Origin: Planctomycetota bacterium
Lineage (GTDB): Bacteria > Planctomycetota > Phycisphaerae > Phycisphaerales > SM1A02
DNA: 64,000 nt
Reading direction: 5' to 3'
NCBI GenBank assembly: GCA_016873255.1
Contig: VGXR01000001.1
Location: 1 to 64,000 of the forward strand
Below, in pieces: positions 33,911-42,163 of the stretch; the stretch's first letter is position 1; every line of letters starts with the position of its first letter. The notes under the pieces are model-generated. The model worked only from the letters and a program-made list of their open reading frames with translations, was not told the origin of the DNA and ran no database searches. The position numbers and the translations under genes are program-made.

Positions 33911-34870
33911 ATGACCGCCCTGCGCCACGCGCCAGCCGACGGAACCGACGCGGTGTTCGAGACCAACCTCCCGCTCGCCGGCCGCCGGTGCGGCAAGGTG
34001 CGCGACGTCTACGCGCTCCCGGCGTCGCCGGGCACGCCGCCGAGGCTCCTCGTGGTGGCCACGGACCGCATCAGCGCGTTCGACGTGGTCATGCCGACCC
34101 CGGTGCCGGGCAAGGGACGGCTGCTCACCGAGATCAGCGTCGGGTGGTTCAGGTTCCTGCGGCCGCTGGGCATCGTGCCGGACCACTTCCTCTCGTCGCG
34201 CGTCGACGACATCCCCGGGCTTGCTCCGCACGACCGCGCCATGCTCGCGGGGCGGTCGATGACCTGCCGCGCGGCGCGCGTGGTGCAGGTGGAGTGCGTG
34301 GCCCGCGGCTACCTCGCGGGGAGCGGCTGGCAGGAGTACCAGGCCGCAGGCACGGCATGCGGCGTGGAGCTGCCGCGCGGGCTGCGGCAGTGCGACCGTC
34401 TGCCGGAACCCGTCTTCACGCCCGCCACCAAGGCCGCGGAGGGGCACGACGAGAACATCACGTTCGAACGCATGTGCGACCACGTCGGCGGCGACCTGGC
34501 GGCGCGGCTGCGCGACGTGACGCTGGAGATCTACCGGGCCGCGTCCGAGCGCGCGCTTGCCCGGGGCATGATCCTGGCCGACACCAAGTTCGAGTTCGGG
34601 TTCGCGCTCGACGGGGGCGGCGAACCGACCGAGGAACTGATGCTCGTGGACGAGGTGCTCACGCCGGACTCGAGCCGCTACTGGCCGCTCGCCGGCTACG
34701 CGCCGGGCCGGGACCAGCCGAGCTTCGACAAGCAGTACCTGCGGAACTGGCTGCTCGGGGAAGCGGCCGCCGGCCGCTGGCGCAAGGAGCCGCCGGGGCC
34801 CGTGCTGCCCGCCGAAGTGGTGGCCCAGACGCACGCGCGCTACGAGGAAGCGGCGCGCCTCCTCGCGTGA
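33911..34870 (+). CDS. purC: Phosphoribosylaminoimidazole-succinocarboxamide synthase
   Basis: 319 residues, the longer PurC form. GKVRDVYALP, VATDRISAFDVVMPTPVPGK, VECVARGYLAGSGWQEYQ, DTKFEFGF and DEVLTPDSSRYWP are family hallmarks. The enzyme joins CAIR and aspartate in purine synthesis. It is transcribed alone, diverging from the GH10-like gene. folD lies convergent downstream with a 39-bp gap. Confidence 0.97.
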   Translation: MTALRHAPADGTDAVFETNLPLAGRRCGKVRDVYALPASPGTPPRLLVVATDRISAFDVVMPTPVPGKGRLLTEISVGWFRFLRPLGIVPDHFLSSRVDDIPGLAPHDRAMLAGRSMTCRAARVVQVECVARGYLAGSGWQEYQAAGTACGVELPRGLRQCDRLPEPVFTPATKAAEGHDENITFERMCDHVGGDLAARLRDVTLEIYRAASERALARGMILADTKFEFGFALDGGGEPTEELMLVDEVLTPDSSRYWPLAGYAPGRDQPSFDKQYLRNWLLGEAAAGRWRKEPPGPVLPAEVVAQTHARYEEAARLLA

Positions 34871-34909
34871 TCGCGGGGCGGCCCGGACGCCGGAGACGGC
34901 CGAGCGCGC

Positions 34910-35779
34910 TCAGCGGAGCGCGGCATCCACCACGTTGCGGAGGAGCATGGCAACGGTCATCGGGCCGACGCCGCCGGGGACGGGCGAGATCCAGCCCGCC
35001 GCGGGGCGGACGGCTTCGAAGTCGACGTCGCCGACCGTGACCTTCCGGCCATCGGGACCGTCGATCCGGTTGATGCCCACGTCGATGACCACGGCGCCGG
35101 GCTTCACCCAGTCGCGCGTGACGAGCCGGGGCACCCCGCAGGCCGCCACCACCACGTCGCACTCGCGCGCCAGCGCAGGCAGGTCCGGCGTGAACTTGTT
35201 GGTCGAGTGGACGGTGGCGTCGGCACGCATCAGGAGGACGGCGATCGGCTTCCCGACGATGTTGCTCGCGCCCACCACGCAGCAGCGCCTGCCGCGCAGG
35301 TCGATGCCGGTGGACTCGATCATCTCCAGGCACGCGAGCGCGGTGCACGGCACCAGGCTCCGCCGGCCGTAGACGACGTTCCCGATGTTGGCGGGGTTGA
35401 CGCCCTCCACGTCCTTCTCCGGCGAGATGAGCGACTGCACCCGCTCGGCGTCCACGCCCCCGGGGAGCGGCAGGTGCACCATCAGCGCACGCACCGAGTC
35501 CTCGCTGTTGAGGAGGAGCACGCGGCCCGCCACGTCGTCGTAGGTCGCGCCCGCGGGGAGGCGATGCAGCACGTACTCGATGCCGACCTCGGCGCACGTC
35601 TTCCCCTGGTTCGTGGCGTAGATGCCGGCGGCCCGGTCGTCGCCCACGAGCAATGCGTCCAGCCGCACGGGGCGCCCGGAGGCGGCGATGCGCTCGCGGA
35701 GGCGGGCGCGAACGGCCTCGGACAAGGCCTTGCCGTCGAGGATGCGGGCGCCGGTGTTCTGGTCGTGTTCTGCTGCCAT
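34910..35779 (-). CDS. folD: FolD-family methylenetetrahydrofolate dehydrogenase, cyclohydrolase residues replaced
   Basis: 289 residues, the usual FolD length, with an intact NADP-binding half (CCVVGASNIVGKPIAVLL and PGGVGPMTVAMLLRN). In the catalytic half, Y54 is kept but the catalytic Lys of YxxxK is Gln58 (YATNQGK), the Gln of VQLPL is His102 (VHLPLP), and KDVDG reads KDVEG (E125). In human MTHFD1, Lys56 is essential for the cyclohydrolase step while the dehydrogenase tolerates its loss. I infer that this is a dehydrogenase with weak or no cyclohydrolase activity. Confidence 0.9.
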   Translation of the reverse strand: MAAEHDQNTGARILDGKALSEAVRARLRERIAASGRPVRLDALLVGDDRAAGIYATNQGKTCAEVGIEYVLHRLPAGATYDDVAGRVLLLNSEDSVRALMVHLPLPGGVDAERVQSLISPEKDVEGVNPANIGNVVYGRRSLVPCTALACLEMIESTGIDLRGRRCCVVGASNIVGKPIAVLLMRADATVHSTNKFTPDLPALARECDVVVAACGVPRLVTRDWVKPGAVVIDVGINRIDGPDGRKVTVGDVDFEAVRPAAGWISPVPGGVGPMTVAMLLRNVVDAALR

Positions 35780-35910
35780 GGCGAAGCGTGGAAGGCGCGA
35801 TTCTCGGGCGCGCGGGCGCGGGGCGGGGCCGGCTCCGGCGAACGAGGGGAAGGACCCGGGCCGAGGATACGCCGACCGTGCCGCGGCCGCGGGGCGTGAA
35901 GTGCGGGTGG

Positions 35911-35916
35911 TATCGT
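35911..35916 (+). promoter_or_regulatory. Candidate -10 box (TATCGT), thioredoxin-like gene 1
   Basis: TATCGT ends 7 nt before the ATG at 35924. Confidence 0.45.
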
Positions 35917-35923
35917 CAATGCC

Positions 35924-37948
35924 ATGACCAACGACCTGAACGCACTCCGTCACGCCGCGCGGTTCGCTGCGCTGGCCCTCTCCCTCTCCGCCGCCGCCGG
36001 CGCGCAGGACAAGGCCGCCGACAAGGCGGACGCCCTGACCATCGGCAGCGACGCCCCGGTGCCGGCCATCGAGAAGTTCGTCCGCGGCACCGAGCCCAAG
36101 TGGTTCGACGGCGGCAAGGTCTACGTGGTGGAGTTCTGGGCCACCTGGTGCGGCCCGTGCCGCATGAGCATGCCGCACATCTCCGACGTCGCGGACAAGT
36201 ACAAGGACAAGGTGGTGGTCGTCGGCATCAGCGACGAGAAGGTGGACACGGTCACCAAGTTCCTCGACACCGACGAGTGGAAGCAGAAGGCCCGCTACAA
36301 CCTCGCGACCGATCCCGACCGCTCGGTGCACAAGGCCTACATGGAGGCGGCGGGCCAGAACGGCATCCCGACCGCGTTCATCGTCAAGGACTCGAAGGTG
36401 CAGTGGATCGGCCACCCGATGGGCATGGACGAGCCGCTCGAGAAGATCGTCACGGGCACGTGGGATGCCGCATCGTTCAAGTCGGAGTTCGAGCAGCAGG
36501 CCGCGATGGGGCGCAAGCAGATGCAGCGCCGGTCGGCCATGGCCAAGGCGCGCAAGTCCGGCGACTGGGACGCGGTCATGAAGATGCTCGACGAGGACAT
36601 CGCGTCCGCCCCGGCGCGCGCGAAGGCCGGCATGCAGGTGCAGAAGTTCAAGATGCTGCTCACGGACGCCAACCGGCCCGCGGACGGCTACGCGCTCGGG
36701 CGCGAGGTGCTCGCGGGGGCCACGGGCGACGAGATGGTGCTGAACGAGATGGCGTGGTTCGTGCTCGACGAGGAGCGCGTGAAGGAGCGCGACATCCCGT
36801 TCGCGCTCGAGACCGCCAAGGCCGCCGTCACGGCGAGCGGGGGCGACGACGCCGCCATCATCGACACGCTTGCGCGCGCCTGGTGGGAGTCGGGCGACAA
36901 GGCGAAGGCCATCGAGTGGCAGAAGAAGGCCATCGACAAGGCCGACGGCCAGATGGCCGGCGAGCTGAAGGACACCCTCCGCAAGTACGAGGGCGGCGAG
37001 GCGCCCACGCCCACCAAGAAGACCGCGCTGCTGCTGCAGGACGGCGCGCCCGCCGCGCCGGCCGCACCCGCCGCGCCGGCCGCACCCAAGGCCCCGCAGG
37101 TTCCCGGCGCGGCGCCGGGCGCGCCCGGTGCCCCGCGCACCCCGCGGATGCCCCGCCCCGAGGCAAAGCTCACCCCGGCCGCCGAGAAGGTGTTCCCCGC
37201 CATCACGCCGGAAGGGTTCGACTCGCCGCAGGCGATGGTCGAGTTCCTCCCGACGGCGTCGAAGGACGGCGCGGGCCTCTCGCGGTTCGTGCGCGCCATG
37301 CGCAGCACGACGGACGGCGGCAAGGTCGCGCTCCGCGTGACGTGCGCGCTGGTCGAGGACATGGGGCCGCTCGTCACCGCTTCGATGGCCAAGTTCGGCA
37401 CGTCCGCGGCCGGTGCCCCGCTACCGATCCCCATGGACGGCAAGTTCGAGGTGAAGATGGACGGCGAGGACAAGGCCACGCTGGTGGGGGTTGATGCCGA
37501 GGGCAAGCCGAGCGGCAAGTCCGCGCCGCTCGTCAAGGCCGACGGCAAGTGGTGGCTCGACTTCGACACCGCCACCGGCGTGCGCGGCGACGAGGGCGCG
37601 AACATGGCGATGATGGCCAACATGATGGGCGAAACCATGCGCTCGTCCATGAAGATCGCGGCCACCGGCGTCGCCAAGGACATCAATGACGGCAAGATCA
37701 CCTCGTCGGAAGCGGCCAAGGCCGCGTTCTCCGAGGCCGTCCAGCGCGCCATGCAGGAGAGCATGGGCATGGGCGGGCCGGGCGCAGGCGCGCCGGGCGC
37801 AGGCGCGCCGGGCGCAGGCGCGCCGGGCGCAGGCGCGCCGGGCGCAGGCGCGCCGCGGTCGCGGCCCGCGACCGGCGGCAAGGACCCCGCGCCCGGTGCC
37901 CCCTCGGCCCCCGCGGGCGGCGGTGCCGGTTCGCCGGGCGGCAAGTGA
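35924..37948 (+). CDS. TlpA-like thioredoxin with TPR-like and low-complexity C-terminal regions
   Basis: 674 residues with a signal peptide (to about residue 27). The thioredoxin domain (about 40-190) has the active-site pair C76-C79 in FWATWCGPCR and the cis-Pro loop GIPTAFIV. A helical, TPR-like region follows (about 195-340), then an Ala/Pro-rich linker (about 360-400), a globular region (about 405-600) and a tail of five PGAGA repeats. TlpA-like proteins are periplasmic thiol-disulfide reductases. The next gene is a shorter paralogue without the cysteines. Confidence 0.88.
   Translation: MTNDLNALRHAARFAALALSLSAAAGAQDKAADKADALTIGSDAPVPAIEKFVRGTEPKWFDGGKVYVVEFWATWCGPCRMSMPHISDVADKYKDKVVVVGISDEKVDTVTKFLDTDEWKQKARYNLATDPDRSVHKAYMEAAGQNGIPTAFIVKDSKVQWIGHPMGMDEPLEKIVTGTWDAASFKSEFEQQAAMGRKQMQRRSAMAKARKSGDWDAVMKMLDEDIASAPARAKAGMQVQKFKMLLTDANRPADGYALGREVLAGATGDEMVLNEMAWFVLDEERVKERDIPFALETAKAAVTASGGDDAAIIDTLARAWWESGDKAKAIEWQKKAIDKADGQMAGELKDTLRKYEGGEAPTPTKKTALLLQDGAPAAPAAPAAPAAPKAPQVPGAAPGAPGAPRTPRMPRPEAKLTPAAEKVFPAITPEGFDSPQAMVEFLPTASKDGAGLSRFVRAMRSTTDGGKVALRVTCALVEDMGPLVTASMAKFGTSAAGAPLPIPMDGKFEVKMDGEDKATLVGVDAEGKPSGKSAPLVKADGKWWLDFDTATGVRGDEGANMAMMANMMGETMRSSMKIAATGVAKDINDGKITSSEAAKAAFSEAVQRAMQESMGMGGPGAGAPGAGAPGAGAPGAGAPGAGAPRSRPATGGKDPAPGAPSAPAGGGAGSPGGK
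37778..37852 (+). repeat. 15-bp tandem repeat, five copies, coding
   Basis: Five exact copies of CCGGGCGCAGGCGCG encode (P/G)GAGA repeats in the tail of the thioredoxin-like protein. Identical copies at DNA level point to recent expansion by slippage. Confidence 0.92.
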
Positions 37949-37961
37949 CGGAGCCCTGCAC

Positions 37962-39023
37962 ATGACGATGCTCGCGCTCGTCCTTTCGGGAGCGCTCGCG
38001 CAGGCGGCGGCCCCGGTGGCGCCGCCTGCGCTGTCGATCGGGACGAAGGCGCCGAAGCCCGAAGTGGCGGCATGGGTTCGCGGGGATGCGCCGGAGTTCT
38101 GGACGCCCGGGCGGGTCTACGTGATCGCCTTCTGGGCCACCTGGAGCGCGCCGTCGCGGCAGTCGCTCGCGGGGCTCTCGAAGCTGGCCGACGACCTGCG
38201 CGCGCGCGGCGTGGACGTGGTGGGCGTGACGGACGAGGACCTGGAGGCGGTCCGCCGCTTTGCCGAGCGCGAGGAATGGCGCGGCAAGGCGCGGTTCACG
38301 CTCGGAGCCGACCCGGACGGCTCGATGCGGCGCGAGTGGCTCGACGCCGCGCACCAGCGCGGGCTGCCGACGGCGTTCATCGTGCGCGAGGGCGTGGTGC
38401 AGTGGGTGGGCCACCCGCGCGATGCGGAGCCCACGCTCGCAAAGGTGCTCGACGGCACGTGGGACGTGGCGGCCGCGAAGGCGCTCTTCGAGGACACCGT
38501 CGCCGAGGACGACCGGCAGCGGGCGCGCGAGCGCGACACGAAGGAAGCGCTGGCGGCCGGCGACACGGCGCGCGCGCTCGGGGCCCTCGACATGGCCATC
38601 GCGGACGCGGGGCCCGAGGCTTCGCTGCCGCTGCGCGTCCAGCGCGCGATGCTGCTCCTCCGTTCGGGCCGGGCCGACGAGGGCTACGCGGCGGCCGAGG
38701 CGCTGGTGCGCGAGGACGGCGGCACGCGGCTGTGGCTTGCGGCATTCGTGCTGCGGACGCCGATCACGGACCGGCGCGTGGACGCCGCGATCGCATGGCT
38801 CGAGGGCGCGACCGCCGCGGGCCAGGAGCCGGCGCCGCAGGTGCTTGCCGAACTCGGGCATGCCTGGGGACTGAAGGGCGACCGGGCGAGGGCCGCGGAC
38901 CTCACGCGGCGCGCGATCGCGGGCGCGAAGGCACTCGGGCCGGCCGGCGAGGACTGGGCCGCCGACCTCCGCGAGGTGCTGCGCGGGTACGAGGACGTGG
39001 CTGGCACTTCAGGCGCGAAGTGA
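37962..39023 (+). CDS. Thioredoxin-like paralogue lacking the redox cysteines
   Basis: 353 residues, signal peptide to about residue 16. It aligns with the upstream protein through the thioredoxin domain and the helical region (WVRGDAPEFWTPGRVYVIAF, GLPTAFIVREGVVQWVGHP). However, WCGPC is replaced by WSAPS (S62, S65), so it cannot perform thiol-disulfide exchange. The cis-Pro loop is retained. It starts 13 nt after its paralogue and is almost certainly co-transcribed. It lacks the low-complexity tail. A binding or regulatory role toward the active partner is plausible. Confidence 0.85.
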   Translation: MTMLALVLSGALAQAAAPVAPPALSIGTKAPKPEVAAWVRGDAPEFWTPGRVYVIAFWATWSAPSRQSLAGLSKLADDLRARGVDVVGVTDEDLEAVRRFAEREEWRGKARFTLGADPDGSMRREWLDAAHQRGLPTAFIVREGVVQWVGHPRDAEPTLAKVLDGTWDVAAAKALFEDTVAEDDRQRARERDTKEALAAGDTARALGALDMAIADAGPEASLPLRVQRAMLLLRSGRADEGYAAAEALVREDGGTRLWLAAFVLRTPITDRRVDAAIAWLEGATAAGQEPAPQVLAELGHAWGLKGDRARAADLTRRAIAGAKALGPAGEDWAADLREVLRGYEDVAGTSGAK

Positions 39024-39026
39024 CGC

Positions 39027-40316
39027 TCAGGCGCTCGCCGCGACGGCGGGGCCCGGGACGCGCGCGGCGGAGTAGCGCGCAGGGTCGGCAAGCGGCAGTG
39101 CCATCGGCGGCGTCGCGCCGAGGACGAGGTCGGCAAGCACGCGCGCGGTGACGGGGCCGAGGGTCATTCCCATCATGGCGTGGCCGGTGCCCACGTACAG
39201 GCCTGGCGATCCGGGCACTGCCCCGATGACCGGCATGCCGTCGGAGGTGCACGGCCGGTAGCCGGCCCACTCCGCCACCACCCTGCCCTGGTCGATGCCC
39301 TTGATGTAGCGGCGCGCGCCCCCCGGCAGCTTCTGGAGGCGGTTGCGCATCCACGGGCGGCCGAGCGGCTGGATCTCGAGCGTGCCCGCGAGGCGCAGCT
39401 GGTCGCGCATCGGGGTGACGGCCACGAACGTCTCGTGCAGCACGCAGCCCGTGAACGGCAGCTCGGGGATGCCCTCGTACTGCAGGTGGTAGCCGCGCGC
39501 ACCCTGCATCGGGATGTCGAGCCCCATGTCGCGCATCAGGTCGCCGCTCCACACGCCCGCCGCGATCACCACCTCGGACCCCTCGAACGTCTCGCCGCGC
39601 GCGGAGTGGACGCCGGCGACGCGCCCGTGGCGGTCGCGCTCGAGGCCGGCCACGTCGACCGAGGTGCGGATCTCCACGCCGCGGCGGGCGCAGGCGGCGC
39701 CGAGGCCGAGCATGAAGTCGCCCGGATGGCAGTGCGCGCTGTCCGTGTACCAGGCCGCGCCCGCGACCTCGGGCGTGAAGCACGCGCTGCGCGCGCGGAG
39801 CTCGTCGCCCGTGAGCATGCGGTACGAGTAGCCGTGCGGCACGAGCGAGCCGGCCTCGGCCTCGGCGTGCGGCAGGTTGGCCGGGTCCATCACAACGTCG
39901 AGCCAGCCGTCCCGGCGGTAGTCGCAGTGGATTCCCTCGGCGGCGATGATCTCCTCGAAGAGCCGGAGCGTCGGGAAGCCCATCGCGCACAGCTCGCGCA
40001 TGCAGCCGTCGAGCCATCGACGGTTGCAGTGGCGGTGGAAGGTCCAGAGCCAGGAGATCAGGTCCGCGTCGGGGCGCGGCCGGATGAAGAGCGGCGCATC
40101 GCGGTCGAGCATCCACCTCAGGCCGCGCCAGCTGACGCCCGGCCGCGTGAGCGGGTAGTGGCCGATGGAGAGGAGCCCGGCGTTGCCGCAGCTTGCGCCA
40201 TCGCCGATCTCCTCGCGGTCGAGGACGAGCACGTCGCGGCCGGCGCGCGCAAGGAAGTACGCGGTGGCGAGGCCGACGATGCCGGCGCCGACGATGACCG
40301 TCCGTGGTCGGGACAT
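39027..40316 (-). CDS. FAD-dependent D-amino-acid dehydrogenase-like oxidoreductase
   Basis: 429 residues of the DAO/DadA family. The N-terminal dinucleotide-binding motif is VIVGAGIVGLATAYFLARAG and the C-terminal FAD motif is YVGTGHAMMGMTLGPVTARVLAD; PVIGAVPGSPGLY precedes it. Family members oxidise D-amino acids to 2-oxo acids at the membrane, but related enzymes act on sarcosine, glycine or hydroxyproline. No racemase is adjacent. It diverges from the Gfo/Idh/MocA gene. Confidence 0.85.
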   Translation of the reverse strand: MSRPRTVIVGAGIVGLATAYFLARAGRDVLVLDREEIGDGASCGNAGLLSIGHYPLTRPGVSWRGLRWMLDRDAPLFIRPRPDADLISWLWTFHRHCNRRWLDGCMRELCAMGFPTLRLFEEIIAAEGIHCDYRRDGWLDVVMDPANLPHAEAEAGSLVPHGYSYRMLTGDELRARSACFTPEVAGAAWYTDSAHCHPGDFMLGLGAACARRGVEIRTSVDVAGLERDRHGRVAGVHSARGETFEGSEVVIAAGVWSGDLMRDMGLDIPMQGARGYHLQYEGIPELPFTGCVLHETFVAVTPMRDQLRLAGTLEIQPLGRPWMRNRLQKLPGGARRYIKGIDQGRVVAEWAGYRPCTSDGMPVIGAVPGSPGLYVGTGHAMMGMTLGPVTARVLADLVLGATPPMALPLADPARYSAARVPGPAVAASA

Positions 40317-40322
40317 GCGGGG

Positions 40323-40328
40323 ATCGTA
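40323..40328 (-). promoter_or_regulatory. Candidate -10 box (TACGAT), DadA-like gene
   Basis: TACGAT on the minus strand ends 6 nt before the ATG at 40316. Confidence 0.45.
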
Positions 40329-40384
40329 GGCATCGGCGCACGGGGCGCGGGGGGATGAATCCCGGCGCTGCCCCGCGCGGCGGC

Positions 40385-40390
40385 TATCTT
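40385..40390 (+). promoter_or_regulatory. Candidate -10 box (TATCTT), Gfo/Idh/MocA gene
   Basis: TATCTT ends 9 nt before the ATG at 40400. Confidence 0.5.
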
Positions 40391-40399
40391 GACCCGACC

Positions 40400-41473
40400 A
40401 TGGCAATGACGCTCGGGATCATCGGTGCTGGCGCGATCGGGAACGTGCACGCGGACACGGCGGCGCGTGCCGGGATCCCCGTGGCCGGGGTGTGGGACGT
40501 GAACCCCGCCAAGGGCGCGGCCTTCGGGAAGAAGCACGGCGGCGCCCGGGTGTGCGGCTCGGTGAAGGAGCTGCTCTCCATGAAGGAGGTCGACTCGGTG
40601 GTGGTGGCCGTGCCCAACGTCGACCATGCCGCGGTCGCCTGCGAGGCGCTCGAGGCCGGCAAGACGGTGTTCCTCGAGAAGCCGATGGCGATGAACGTGG
40701 CCGAGTGCGACCGGATCATCGCGACGCTCGAGCGCACGAAGGGCCGGCTGCAGATGGGGTTCGTCTCGCGCAGCACGCCGGCGAGCCGCGCGGTGAAGCA
40801 CTACATCGACTCGGGCGCGTTCGGCCGCATCTACCACGTCAAGTGCAGCCTGTACCGCCGGCGCGGCGTGCCGGGGCTCGGCGGGTGGTTCACCACGAAG
40901 TCCATGTCCGGCGGCGGTCCGCTCATCGACCTCGGCGTGCACGTGATCGACCTGTCGCTCCACCTCGCAGGCAGCCCGCGCCCCGAGCGCGTGAGCGGTG
41001 CCACGTACGCGAACTTCGGCACGCGCATGCGGGACTACGTCCACACGAGCATGTGGGCCGGGCCGCCGAGGTTCGAGGGCACGTGCGACGTCGAGGACCA
41101 CGCCACGGCGCTCGTGCGCTGCGAGGGCGGGCTGACGATCGAGGCAAACGCGACGTGGGCCATGAACGTCGACGAGAAGCACATGTCAAACGGCATCACG
41201 GTGTTCGGCGACAAGGGCGGCTGCTTCTTCCCGATCTTCGGAAAGCAGTTCACCATCGCCACCGAGGCCGCCGGCAAGGTGGCCGACCTCACGCCCGAGT
41301 TCGCCTCAGGCAACGTCGAGCACGACGCATGGGACGAGCAGTACCGGATGTTCCGCGCGCTCGCCGAGCACGGCACCCCGCCCCACGCGGACGCCGTGGC
41401 CGGGCGACGGGTGCAGTCGATCCTCGACGCGGTCTACCGCTCGAGCGCCGAGGGCCGCGAGGTCGCGGTGTAG
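40400..41473 (+). CDS. Gfo/Idh/MocA-family NAD(P)-dependent oxidoreductase
   Basis: 357 residues. The N-terminal Rossmann motif is LGIIGAGAIGNVHADTA, EKPMAMN holds the conserved Lys-Pro, and GGGPLIDLGVHVIDL carries the Asp/His pair of the catalytic region. These enzymes oxidise or reduce sugars, inositols or their derivatives; planctomycetes have many copies. There is no signal peptide, so it is cytoplasmic. The substrate is unknown and the neighbours give no hint. Confidence 0.9.
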   Translation: MAMTLGIIGAGAIGNVHADTAARAGIPVAGVWDVNPAKGAAFGKKHGGARVCGSVKELLSMKEVDSVVVAVPNVDHAAVACEALEAGKTVFLEKPMAMNVAECDRIIATLERTKGRLQMGFVSRSTPASRAVKHYIDSGAFGRIYHVKCSLYRRRGVPGLGGWFTTKSMSGGGPLIDLGVHVIDLSLHLAGSPRPERVSGATYANFGTRMRDYVHTSMWAGPPRFEGTCDVEDHATALVRCEGGLTIEANATWAMNVDEKHMSNGITVFGDKGGCFFPIFGKQFTIATEAAGKVADLTPEFASGNVEHDAWDEQYRMFRALAEHGTPPHADAVAGRRVQSILDAVYRSSAEGREVAV

Positions 41474-41498
41474 GAGGGGCCCCGGGCGCCCGGCCCCG

Positions 41499-42095
41499 TC
41501 ACATGCCCTCGACGGGCTTCGTCGTGCCGATCAGCTGGAAGAACTCGGCGCGGGCGGCGGCGTTCGAGAGGAACGTGCCGTAGAGCTTGCTGGTGGTGGT
41601 GATGGCGCTCGGCTGCTGGACGCCGCGGTAGCACATGCAGAAGTGCCGCGCCTGGATGACCACGCCGACGGCGGTGGGCTTCAGCGTCTCGTGGATCGCC
41701 GAGGCGACCTGCGCGGTGAGCTTCTCCTGCACCTGCAGCCGCTTGGAGTAGATGTCGACCACGCGCGCGAGCTTGGAGAGGCCCACCACGCGCCCGTTCG
41801 GGATGTAGCCGACGTGCGCGACGCCCACGAACGGCACCATGTGGTGCTCGCAGTGGCTGTGCACCTGGATGTTGGAGAGGAGCACCAGCTCGTCGTAGCC
41901 CTCGACCTCGCTGAAGGTGCGGGCAAGCGGCTCCATCGGGTCGGCGCCGTAGCCCCAGAAGTGCTCGCTCATCGCCTTGACCACGCGCTTGGGCGTGTCC
42001 ACCAGGCCCTCGCGCGAGGGGTCCTCGCCGATGAAGCGCAGGATGGCGCGGACATGGTCCATCGCCTGTTCCGGAGTTGGTCGCGGTTCAGCCAT
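41499..42095 (-). CDS. folE: GTP cyclohydrolase I
   Basis: 198 residues. VQVHSHCEHHMVPFVG-type residues are present in IQVHSHCEHHMVPFVGVAHV, together with the zinc Cys in FCMCYRGVQQP and the SKLARVVDIYSKRLQVQE helix. It makes dihydroneopterin triphosphate, the first step of folate synthesis. folD lies about 6 kb away. A TACACT box lies 7 nt upstream. It is convergent with the Gfo/Idh/MocA gene. Confidence 0.97.
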   Translation of the reverse strand: MAEPRPTPEQAMDHVRAILRFIGEDPSREGLVDTPKRVVKAMSEHFWGYGADPMEPLARTFSEVEGYDELVLLSNIQVHSHCEHHMVPFVGVAHVGYIPNGRVVGLSKLARVVDIYSKRLQVQEKLTAQVASAIHETLKPTAVGVVIQARHFCMCYRGVQQPSAITTTSKLYGTFLSNAAARAEFFQLIGTTKPVEGM

Positions 42096-42102
42096 TCCGG
42101 GG

Positions 42103-42108
42103 AGTGTA
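42103..42108 (-). promoter_or_regulatory. Candidate -10 box (TACACT), folE
   Basis: TACACT on the minus strand ends 7 nt before the folE ATG at 42095. Confidence 0.45.
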
Positions 42109-42163
42109 GGCCACCTCGGTCGCCGCCGACGGCGCGGCGCGCGCGGCGCCCGTCACCGGCGCG

